A stretch of 39,978 bases of DNA from JBNKWA01 sp050299555 (lineage in GTDB: Bacteria > Pseudomonadota > Alphaproteobacteria > Rhodobacterales > Rhodobacteraceae), in contig JBNKWA010000047.1 of assembly GCA_050299555.1 (NCBI GenBank), positions 1-39,978 of the forward strand, written 5' to 3'. The notes beneath the pieces are model-generated. The model saw nothing but the letters and a program-made list of their open reading frames with translations, was not told the DNA's origin and did not search any database. Shown piece by piece: positions 23,512-31,555 of this stretch. The number at the start of each line of letters is the position of its first letter. The first letter of the stretch is position 1. Position numbers and translations under genes: made by a program.

Positions 23512-26500
23512 CCGGCGCGTCCACCATTCCGCTGACCCAGGCGCAACGGCTGGTCTGGACGGGGCAGGCGCTCGCGCCCGAAAGCCCGCTCTACAACATG
23601 GTCTGGCGCTTCGATCTTGATGGCAGGATCGACCCCGACCGCTTCGCCCGTGCCTTCCGCACCGTGGCCGCCCGAACTGATGCGCTGCGCACGCGCTTCG
23701 TAGCCGGGCAGGGCGAGCCGTCGCAACTCGTCGCGCACGAGGTGCCGGACTTCCCGCCATTGCTCGATCTTGGCGGTGAAGCCGAGGCCGAGGCATGGAT
23801 TTCCGCCGACGCGGCGATCCCGGTGGACCTGAACGTGTCGACCTTCCGAACCCGGCTGATCCGCTTCGGCGCAGAACGCTGGGTCTGGTATCTCAACCAA
23901 CATCACATCGCCACCGACGCGGCCGCCGGCGCGGCGCTCTTCCGCCGCATGGTGGCGGCCTATGGCGACGACGACCTTGCGCCGGACACTCCACAATTCG
24001 CTGCCCATGCCGAACGCGAAAGCGCCGCGCTGGAATCCGGCGCCCTCGCCGAAGCGCGGGAACACTGGGCCGAAATTGCCCGCCATGCCGGCACGTCCTC
24101 GGTCCCCTATGGCGGTGCCCGGCAGCCAGGTTCGCCCGCCTCCTTCCGGCTGCGGCTCGATTTCGGGCCGCAACGGTCAGAGCGGCTCAAGGCGCTGGCG
24201 GCCGACCGGCGCTTTGCCAGCATCGGCCGCGACCTGTCAGTCTTCGCGCTGCTCGCCACGGTGCTTGCGGCGTTCCTCAACCGGGTCACCGGGGATACGA
24301 CGATCCGCATCGGCGCCCCCGCGCACAACCGAACGGCACCGGCCGACCGCGAGACCGTGGGCCTCTACATCGAGATGTTTCCGCTATCCCTGGCGGTTGA
24401 GCCCGGCGACAGCTTTATCTCGCTCTACCGCCGGACGCTGGCCGCCGCGCTCGACTATCTTCGTCACGCCAAATCAGGCGCAAGTTCAGCGGCTTCCGTG
24501 GCAACCTTCAATGCTGTTCTGAACTACATCCCGGTCCGGTTCGCCGCCTTCGGCGATATTCCGTGCACCACCCGATGGCTGCATGCCGGCGCCCATGACG
24601 GCCAGCACGACCTGCGTCTGCATGTCTATGACTTCGACGCCACCGGCAGCTTCACCGTCGAGATGGACTTCAATGCCGGCGTTTTCGATCGCTCCCGCGC
24701 CGAGGCCGCGACAAGGCATTTCCTGTCGCTCTTCGATGCCATGGCGGCGGATGCCGAGGCCGATCCGGCCAAGGTTCCGCTGATTGCGCCGGCCGAGGCC
24801 GAAGCGGCCGGCAGCATCGCCTTCGGTGCCGAGACACCGGTGCCTCCCGACATCCTCGATGCCTTCGCCGCCAGGGTCGCCGAACAACCCGGGGCCACTG
24901 CGCTGACCTTCGGCGACACGCGGGTCAGCTATGCGGCGCTCGACGCCCATGCCGATGCCATGGCGGCGGCCTTCCGCGCTGCGGGGCTCAGGCCCGGCGG
25001 CGCCGCGGCGATCTGGGCGCGGCGCGGCCCGGCACAGGTGGCCGCGATCCTCGGCGCGATGCGGGCCGGCGGCTTCTTCGTACCGATCCCCTCCGACGCT
25101 CCGCCCGAACGCGCCGCTGCCATCCTCGACCGGCTGCGGCCGGACTGCCTGGCTCTCGATGGCTGGACCCGGCCGCTGGCGGGGGATCGGGCAGCCGATG
25201 CTGTCGACCTTGGCGCCGTGCCCGAGGCAGGCCCTCCGGCGGTCGCCACGCCCTGCGCCACCGCCTACGTGATCTTTACCTCCGGCTCTACCGGCGAGCC
25301 CAAGGGTGTTGCGGTCGGCCGCCCGGCGCTTGCCCGCTATATCGATTGGGCGGCGCGCAGCTACGGCCCGGCAGGGCCGAAATCCTACCCGCTCTGTTCG
25401 TCGATCGGCTTCGACCTCACCATCACCTCGCTCTTCGTGCCGCTGGTCACCGGCGGCGAGATCCGCATCCATCCCGAGCCCGAAACCGGCCCGGACCTCT
25501 CCATCCTCGATGTCTTCGCCGAAGACCGGGTGGATGTGGTCAAACTGACGCCCGTGCACCTGGCGCTGGTGGCCGAGACAGCGCGCCCGGTGGTGCGGAT
25601 CGGCACCCTGATCCTGGGCGGCGAGAACCTGACCACAGCGCTCTGCCGCCGCGCCCGCGAGGTGCTCGGCTCCGATATTGTCATCGCCAACGAATACGGA
25701 CCGACCGAGGCGGTGGTCGGCTGCATGATTCACCGCTTCGACGCGGCCGCCGACAACGGCGCCTCGGTTCCCATCGGCCGGCCCGCCGACAATACCGCCA
25801 TCTACGTACTTGACGCCGGCGGCAACCCGGTCCCGCCGGGCGTCACCGGCGAGATCGCCATCGGCGGCGACCGACTGGCAGAAGGCTACTTCGAAGCCCC
25901 CGAGGCGACTGCGGCGAAATTTGTTCCCGACCCGTTCCGCCCCGACGGGAGGATGTATCTAAGCGGCGACCTTGCCCGCGTGGACGGAAACGGCGTCGTC
26001 CACTATCTCGGCCGCTCCGATCAGCAACTCAAGCTCTCGGGCATCCGCATCGAGCCGGCCGAGATCGAGGCGGCGCTTCTGGCCGAATCCGGGGTCAGGG
26101 CGGCATTTGTCGATCTGTGGGTGCCCGCCGCAGCACCGCCGCCGGCCCGCTCCTGCCGCCGCTGCGGCCTTTCGGGGGACTACCCCGGCGCCGGCCTCGA
26201 CATGGATGGCCTGTGCGCCATTTGCCGCGACTACGATGCCATCCGCGACCGCGCTGCCGCCTATTTCTCCACGCCCGAGGCGTTGAAGACCGAACTTGCC
26301 GAGGCACGCCGGCACCGGCGCGGACAGTACGATGCCATCATGCTGCTGTCCGGCGGCAAGGACAGCGCGTATGCGCTCTACCGCCTTGCCGAACTGACCC
26401 CCGACATCCTCGCGCTTACCCTCGATAACGGGTTCATCTCGCAGGGGGCGAAGGACAACATCACCCGCATCACCGCCGATATCGGGGTCGAGCACCGTTT

Positions 26501-27713
26501 CCTGACCACCCCGGCGATGAACGCGATCTTCCGCGACTCGCTGGATCGCTTCGCCAATGTCTGCCAGGGCTGCTTCAAGACCATCTACGCGCTGGCGCTG
26601 AAGGTGGCCCGGGACGAGGGCGTTCCCGCCATTGTCACCGGTTTGTCGCGCGGCCAGTTCTTCGAGACCCGCCTTACACCCGCGCTGTTCCGCGACGGCG
26701 CCCCTGCGCGGGACGAGATCGACACCATGGTGCTCGCGGCGCGCAAGGCCTACCACCGAATGGACGATGCGGTGTCGCGGCTGCTCGGTACCGGCAGCTA
26801 CCTCGATGACGACCTGCTCGACCGGGTGAAATTCATCGACATCTACCGCTACCTCGACGTGCCGGTGGCCGAGATCTACCGCTTCCTGACCGAACGTGCC
26901 CCCTGGGTGCGCCCGGGTGACACCGGCCGTTCGACGAACTGCCTGATCAACGATGCCGGCATCTGGGTGCACCGCCGGCGCGAGGGTTTCCACAACTACG
27001 CGCTGCCCTATAGCTGGGATGTCCGCCTCGGTCACAAGACCCGGGACGAGGCCGTGGCCGAGCTCGATGACCGCATCGACCCGGGCAAGGTGACCGCGAT
27101 TCTCGACCAGATCGGCTATGCCGGCGGTACCGCCGCGCAACCCCGGCTGGTGGCCTATCTGGTGGCCGATGGTGCCGTCGATGGCGCTGCGCTGCGGCGT
27201 GCGCTTCTGGCCCGGCTCCCGCGCGAGGCGGTGCCCGAGCATTTCGTGGCACTTGAGGCGCTGCCGCTGACCGGCAACGGCAAGGTGGACAGGGCCCGCC
27301 TGCCGCGCCCCGCTCCCTCGGCCGCCAGGCAGGCGCCACATGGACCCGATGCGGCACCGGCGGATCGCGCTCTTGCCGCGGCGGAGGGCGCGGTTGAGGC
27401 GACGCTCCTCTCGGTCTTCCAGGCTGTCCTGCGCCGCGACGCGATTGGCGTGACCGACAATTTCTATGACCTCGGCGGCGAGTCCATCGCCGCCATCCAG
27501 ATCGCCGTGGCTGCCAGGCGCGCCGGGCTGCGGCTCGACCCGCAGGACGTTTTCCGGCACCAGACCATCCGCGCCCTCGCCGCCCATGTGCAGGCGGCAG
27601 ACGAAGCGCCTCAACCCGAAAGCGACCCCGACCAGCCCCTGCTGGATCTGGATGAGGCCGAGCTGGCCGCTGTCGGCCGGGCGCTCCAGCGCGGCAAGGC
27701 GGTGACACGATGA
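23508..27713 (+). CDS. NRPS module C-A-PCP with an ATP-pyrophosphatase domain inserted in the A domain
   Basis: A 1401-residue synthetase. Residues 1 to about 430 are a condensation domain with HHIATDA at 132-138 (Ala replaces the usual final Gly of HHxxxDG). Residues about 450-870 are the A core: A3 TSGSTGEPKG with S592, and A8 GRSDQQLKLSGIRIE near 835. By GrsA numbering the pocket reads D-L-T-K-I-G-E-V-G-K, one change from the published asparagine code. Residues about 875-1220 are a foreign insert with a four-Cys ribbon and SGGKDS (948-953). A9 LPREAVP (1237) and A10 GNGKVDR (K1259) then resume, and the PCP serine is S1326 in GGESI. The gene overlaps both neighbours by 4 nt. It should join the starter unit to Asn or a close relative and modify it on the line. 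Confidence 0.92.
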   Translation: MTGASTIPLTQAQRLVWTGQALAPESPLYNMVWRFDLDGRIDPDRFARAFRTVAARTDALRTRFVAGQGEPSQLVAHEVPDFPPLLDLGGEAEAEAWISADAAIPVDLNVSTFRTRLIRFGAERWVWYLNQHHIATDAAAGAALFRRMVAAYGDDDLAPDTPQFAAHAERESAALESGALAEAREHWAEIARHAGTSSVPYGGARQPGSPASFRLRLDFGPQRSERLKALAADRRFASIGRDLSVFALLATVLAAFLNRVTGDTTIRIGAPAHNRTAPADRETVGLYIEMFPLSLAVEPGDSFISLYRRTLAAALDYLRHAKSGASSAASVATFNAVLNYIPVRFAAFGDIPCTTRWLHAGAHDGQHDLRLHVYDFDATGSFTVEMDFNAGVFDRSRAEAATRHFLSLFDAMAADAEADPAKVPLIAPAEAEAAGSIAFGAETPVPPDILDAFAARVAEQPGATALTFGDTRVSYAALDAHADAMAAAFRAAGLRPGGAAAIWARRGPAQVAAILGAMRAGGFFVPIPSDAPPERAAAILDRLRPDCLALDGWTRPLAGDRAADAVDLGAVPEAGPPAVATPCATAYVIFTSGSTGEPKGVAVGRPALARYIDWAARSYGPAGPKSYPLCSSIGFDLTITSLFVPLVTGGEIRIHPEPETGPDLSILDVFAEDRVDVVKLTPVHLALVAETARPVVRIGTLILGGENLTTALCRRAREVLGSDIVIANEYGPTEAVVGCMIHRFDAAADNGASVPIGRPADNTAIYVLDAGGNPVPPGVTGEIAIGGDRLAEGYFEAPEATAAKFVPDPFRPDGRMYLSGDLARVDGNGVVHYLGRSDQQLKLSGIRIEPAEIEAALLAESGVRAAFVDLWVPAAAPPPARSCRRCGLSGDYPGAGLDMDGLCAICRDYDAIRDRAAAYFSTPEALKTELAEARRHRRGQYDAIMLLSGGKDSAYALYRLAELTPDILALTLDNGFISQGAKDNITRITADIGVEHRFLTTPAMNAIFRDSLDRFANVCQGCFKTIYALALKVARDEGVPAIVTGLSRGQFFETRLTPALFRDGAPARDEIDTMVLAARKAYHRMDDAVSRLLGTGSYLDDDLLDRVKFIDIYRYLDVPVAEIYRFLTERAPWVRPGDTGRSTNCLINDAGIWVHRRREGFHNYALPYSWDVRLGHKTRDEAVAELDDRIDPGKVTAILDQIGYAGGTAAQPRLVAYLVADGAVDGAALRRALLARLPREAVPEHFVALEALPLTGNGKVDRARLPRPAPSAARQAPHGPDAAPADRALAAAEGAVEATLLSVFQAVLRRDAIGVTDNFYDLGGESIAAIQIAVAARRAGLRLDPQDVFRHQTIRALAAHVQAADEAPQPESDPDQPLLDLDEAELAAVGRALQRGKAVTR
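26115..27180 (+). other. Insert within the A domain: zinc ribbon plus WbpG/PseA-like ATP-pyrophosphatase
   Basis: Boundaries are approximate. The insert begins with a four-cysteine ribbon, C883-x2-C886 and C903-x2-C906, separated by a DMDG-containing loop, the same order as the N-terminus of N-acetyl-sugar amidotransferases. The PP-loop LLSGGKDSAYALYRL binds ATP (948-953). A second pair C1019-x2-C1022 lies in NVCQGCFKT. Further on, RSTNCLINDAGIWVH and DVRLGHKTRDEAVAELDD again follow the WbpG/PseA/LegG pattern. Those enzymes use ATP and ammonia to convert acetamido to acetamidino groups on nucleotide sugars. The insertion point, between A8 and A9, is the one used by methyltransferase inserts in known interrupted A domains. 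Confidence 0.85.
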
Positions 27714-30700
27714 CGGCGCTCGGCCCGGCCGATATCGAAGAGGTTCTACCGCTGTCGCCGGCACAGGCGGGCATGCTCTTCGACCTACTCCGGGGCGACG
27801 CCTGCACCGACGCCTATGTCGGTGTCGCGCGCCTGTCCCTGGCAGGTCCGCTCGATCCCGATGGTCTCCACGCTGCGCTTGAGGCGACGGTGGCGGCCCA
27901 TGGCGTGCTCAGGGCCTCCTTTGTGTGGGAGGACGTACGCCAGCCGATGCAGGTGGTCCACCGCGCGGCGGCGCTGCCGTTCGAACTGGTCGACCTCGGC
28001 AGCACTGGCCAGGCGGAGGCCGAGGCCGGCATCGCCGACCGTGTGCTGGCCGAGCGGCGGCGCGGCTTTGACCCGGGCATTGCGCCCCTGATGCGCGCAA
28101 CGCTGTTCCGGCTGGCACCGGACCGGCACGTGCTGGTCTGGGCCATCCACCACCTTCTCGCCGATGGCTGGTCCATGTCGGTTCTTGCGGACGAGCTCTT
28201 GGCGCATCTCGCCGGCGAGCGTCCGCGCCCGGGCGGGCGGTTCCGCGACTTTCTCGCCTGGCACAAGCGGCGCGGAAACGCCGAGGATCAGCCGTTCTGG
28301 ACTTCGCATCTGGCTGGCTGCGATGCGCCGGCGCCGGTCACCTTCGGCTTGCCCCCGGCCCGGGGCGAGGCGCATCCACTGACCGGCCTTCACCGCGTCG
28401 CGGTGCCGACGGCGCTCGATGCCGGGCTGCAGGCGCTGGCGCGGCGGCTGCGGGTAACGACGCCGGTTGTTCTGTCCACGCTTTGGGCGATGCTGCTTCG
28501 CCGCTATGGCGCCGGCGATGACGTTATCTTTGGCGAAACCGATGCCGGCCGGCCGGGCGCAGTGACCGGCGTGGCCCACGCGGTGGGGCCGTTCGTGAAC
28601 ACGCTTCCGGCCCGGATCGGGATCGACCCCGCCGAGCCGATATCGGCCCTGATCGGCAAGGCCGGTGCGGCGGCGCTCGACCGGCGGCAGCACGGCTTTG
28701 CGGCCTTGAGCGATGTCCAGGCATGGTCCGGTCTGCCGCGGGGAACGCCGCTCTTCGAGGCGAGCTTCGTCTACGAGGGGTTGCCGGCGCCGGGGCATGC
28801 CGCGCGCGACGTCACCGTCACCGACATGGATGTGGTCGGCCCCGCCAGCTTTCCCCTGTCGCTTCTCTACCACCCGGGGGTGGCACCGGCGGTGTCGTTC
28901 TATTTCGATCCACGCCGACATCGCGCCGAGGATGTCGCCCGGCTGGGCGAGGAATATCTCGATCTCGCCCAGGCGGTGGTTGCCGCGCCGGAAAGCCCGG
29001 TGGGCAGTCTTGCCGCGGGGCTGGTGGTGCCAACCCGGCCCGATCCCGGCGCGGTTCCGCCCTTCCGGCCGGTCCACGAAAGCTTCGCTGCGGCCGCGTG
29101 CCGCGACCCCGATGCCCCCGCTCTTGCCGACGGCACGGCCGTGCTTGGCTACGGCGCGCTCTTGGCCCGGGCCCGCGCCATCGCCGGCGCGCTCATCGAG
29201 CGCGGCATCGGCCGCGGTGACATCGTGCCGATTGCGCTGGAACGCGGCCCCGGTGTGATCGAGGCGATGCTTGGCGTGCTGATCAGCGGGGCGGCCTATG
29301 TCCCGTTCGACCTTGCCTATCCCGCGTCGCGCCGGCAGCAGATCCTCAAGGTCGTCACGCCGCGGCTGGTGCTCGCCGCGGGTGACGGGGCCGGCACCGT
29401 ATGGGAGGGGTTGCCGTGCCTCGATCCGGGTACTTGCACTGCCGGTCCCTCCGAACCGCTGCCCGAGGTGGCGCCCGAGGATCCGGCCTACGTGCTCTTC
29501 ACCTCCGGCTCGCAGGGGCTGCCAAAAGGCGTCGTCGTCACCCATGCCAACCTGGCCTTCTCCACCGCTGTCCGGACCGAGGTTTACGGCGGCGACCCGG
29601 CCGCCTTCCTCGTGGTCTCCTCGCTCGCCTTCGACAGCTCGGTCACCGGCATCTACTGGGCGCTGACCACCGGTGGCACACTGGTGATCTCGCCGCCCGG
29701 CGCCACCGGCGACATGGACGCGCTCAGCCGGCTTGTCGAGGATACCGGCACCACCCACATGCTGTGCCTGCCGGCGCTTTATCGCTCGCTGATCGAGGCG
29801 GCACCGCCCGGCCGTCTGGAGGCGCTTCGCACCGCGATCGTTGCTGGCGAGCCCCTGCCGGCTTCGCTGATTGCGGCGCACCGGCGCCGGCTTCCCGGGA
29901 CGCGGCTCTTCAACGAATACGGACCGACCGAGGCGACCGTCTGGTGCACGGCCTACGACACCGCCATGCATGACGGTGGGCAGGACGTGCCCATCGGCAG
30001 GCCCATTCCCGGCGTGGCGGTGGTCATCACTGATCCCGACGGCAATCCGTTACCGGACGGAGCGGCGGGCGAGATCATGGTCCTCGGTCCCGGGATCGCC
30101 GCCGGCTATCTCGGTGCCCCGGCCGGGGCGAACCGCGCCTTTGTCGCCCCTTCCTGGGCCGGGCGCGCGCGCGCCTACCGCACGGGTGATCATGGGCTGC
30201 GGCGGCCGGACGGCACCATACTCTACCGCGGCCGCCGCGACGATCAGGTCAAGATCCGCGGCCACCGCGTTGAACCGGCCGAGGTCGAGGCCGCCCTGCG
30301 CCAGCATCTTCCCATCGGCGAGGCAGAAGTGCTGGCGCTTGGCAGCGGTGACGCGACGCGGCTTGTCGGCTTCGTTGAGGCGGGCGCAGATTTCGATCCG
30401 GTTGCGGCGCGGGCGACACTCGACTCCACCCTTCCCGCCTACATGGTGCCGGCATCGATCACCAACATGGCGGCGCTGCCGCGGCTGCCGAACGGCAAGC
30501 TCGATCGCCAGGCGCTGCAGGCGTTGGCCGAGGATGCGGCCGCGGCCCCCGGTCACCCCGGCGATGCGCCGCCCGCCAGTCTGGTGGAGGCGACGCTGGC
30601 CCGGCTCTGGGGCAAGGTGCTTGGGCTGGACGCGGTTCCGCCAAGTGCCGATTTCTTCGCTCTGGGCGGCGATTCGCTGCGAAGCATCCGGCTGATGAGC

Positions 30701-31555
30701 GAGGCGCGGGCGGCCGGCCTGCCGATGGCCCCCTACGAGCTCTTCGACCACCCGGTTCTCAGCGATCTTGCCCGGCACCTCGCGGCCAAGGCCGAAATGC
30801 CCGTGGCTGGGCCCGGCGACAACCTGTTGTCGATCATCCGCCCCGATGCCCGCGATGCGCCGTTCTTCATGATCCATGGCAGCCCCGAGATGTGTTCGCA
30901 TCTCAGCCACGCACTCGGGCCCGACCGGCCGCTGGGCTTCCAGTTCTCGTGGTACCTGACCGGGGAGCCACCGGCAGGCGAGACCCTGGCCGCAATGGTG
31001 CGTGCGCTGATGCCGTCCCTGAAGGCACTGGCGCCCGGCGGCCCCTATTATCTCGGCGGCTATTCGGCCGGCGGCGTCATCGCCATCGAGCTGGCGCGGA
31101 TGCTTCGCGCCGAGGGCGCCGAGGTTCCGCTTGTCTTCCTGCTCGATCCGTCATGGGAAATGGCGCCGCCCGAGCGGGATCGCAGCCCCGGCGCCTGGCT
31201 CGACTGCCTGATCCGCCGTGGCCGCGTCGCCGCCGCAGGGCTGCTGGCGCCGCTGCTGTCCCCTGGACCGGACGAGGCCGCGCGCCTGCGTCGGGTCCAG
31301 CTGCATTACCGCAGGGCGCTCCTGCGCTATCGTCCGGCCCGGTACGACGGTCCGGTCATCGCGCTGATCAGCGCCGAGGCCGAGGCGCACCTTGGCGACA
31401 CCAGCTGGCTTGCCCGCACCTGCCCGTCGCTTCGCCGCGAAACGCTGCCCTTTGCGCATCTCGCCCTGCAGAAGGACGCGGACGGCCTTTTTGCCTGGTC
31501 GTCGCGCCTGGCGCAGCTTCTGCGCGAATGCGAGCATGGCCGGGGCGAGGGGTGA
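27710..31555 (+). CDS. NRPS terminal module C-A-PCP-TE
   Basis: A 1281-residue synthetase. The condensation domain (1 to about 440) has a canonical HHLLADG at 147-153. The A domain (about 455-940) has A3 TSGSQGLPKG (S599), A8 GRRDDQVKIRGHRVE and A10 PNGKLDR (K930). Its A4 region, AFDSSVTGIYW, is unusual and by GrsA numbering the pocket is roughly D-S-T-L-I-A-E-V-W-K, which I cannot match to an amino acid. The PCP serine is S989 (GGDSL). Residues about 1030-1281 form a type I thioesterase with nucleophile S1119 in GYSAGG, probable Asp D1146 and His H1250. It adds the last building block and releases the product by hydrolysis or cyclisation. The 4-nt overlap at its start and 1-nt overlap at its end indicate tight coupling. 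Confidence 0.93.
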   Translation: MTALGPADIEEVLPLSPAQAGMLFDLLRGDACTDAYVGVARLSLAGPLDPDGLHAALEATVAAHGVLRASFVWEDVRQPMQVVHRAAALPFELVDLGSTGQAEAEAGIADRVLAERRRGFDPGIAPLMRATLFRLAPDRHVLVWAIHHLLADGWSMSVLADELLAHLAGERPRPGGRFRDFLAWHKRRGNAEDQPFWTSHLAGCDAPAPVTFGLPPARGEAHPLTGLHRVAVPTALDAGLQALARRLRVTTPVVLSTLWAMLLRRYGAGDDVIFGETDAGRPGAVTGVAHAVGPFVNTLPARIGIDPAEPISALIGKAGAAALDRRQHGFAALSDVQAWSGLPRGTPLFEASFVYEGLPAPGHAARDVTVTDMDVVGPASFPLSLLYHPGVAPAVSFYFDPRRHRAEDVARLGEEYLDLAQAVVAAPESPVGSLAAGLVVPTRPDPGAVPPFRPVHESFAAAACRDPDAPALADGTAVLGYGALLARARAIAGALIERGIGRGDIVPIALERGPGVIEAMLGVLISGAAYVPFDLAYPASRRQQILKVVTPRLVLAAGDGAGTVWEGLPCLDPGTCTAGPSEPLPEVAPEDPAYVLFTSGSQGLPKGVVVTHANLAFSTAVRTEVYGGDPAAFLVVSSLAFDSSVTGIYWALTTGGTLVISPPGATGDMDALSRLVEDTGTTHMLCLPALYRSLIEAAPPGRLEALRTAIVAGEPLPASLIAAHRRRLPGTRLFNEYGPTEATVWCTAYDTAMHDGGQDVPIGRPIPGVAVVITDPDGNPLPDGAAGEIMVLGPGIAAGYLGAPAGANRAFVAPSWAGRARAYRTGDHGLRRPDGTILYRGRRDDQVKIRGHRVEPAEVEAALRQHLPIGEAEVLALGSGDATRLVGFVEAGADFDPVAARATLDSTLPAYMVPASITNMAALPRLPNGKLDRQALQALAEDAAAAPGHPGDAPPASLVEATLARLWGKVLGLDAVPPSADFFALGGDSLRSIRLMSEARAAGLPMAPYELFDHPVLSDLARHLAAKAEMPVAGPGDNLLSIIRPDARDAPFFMIHGSPEMCSHLSHALGPDRPLGFQFSWYLTGEPPAGETLAAMVRALMPSLKALAPGGPYYLGGYSAGGVIAIELARMLRAEGAEVPLVFLLDPSWEMAPPERDRSPGAWLDCLIRRGRVAAAGLLAPLLSPGPDEAARLRRVQLHYRRALLRYRPARYDGPVIALISAEAEAHLGDTSWLARTCPSLRRETLPFAHLALQKDADGLFAWSSRLAQLLRECEHGRGEG

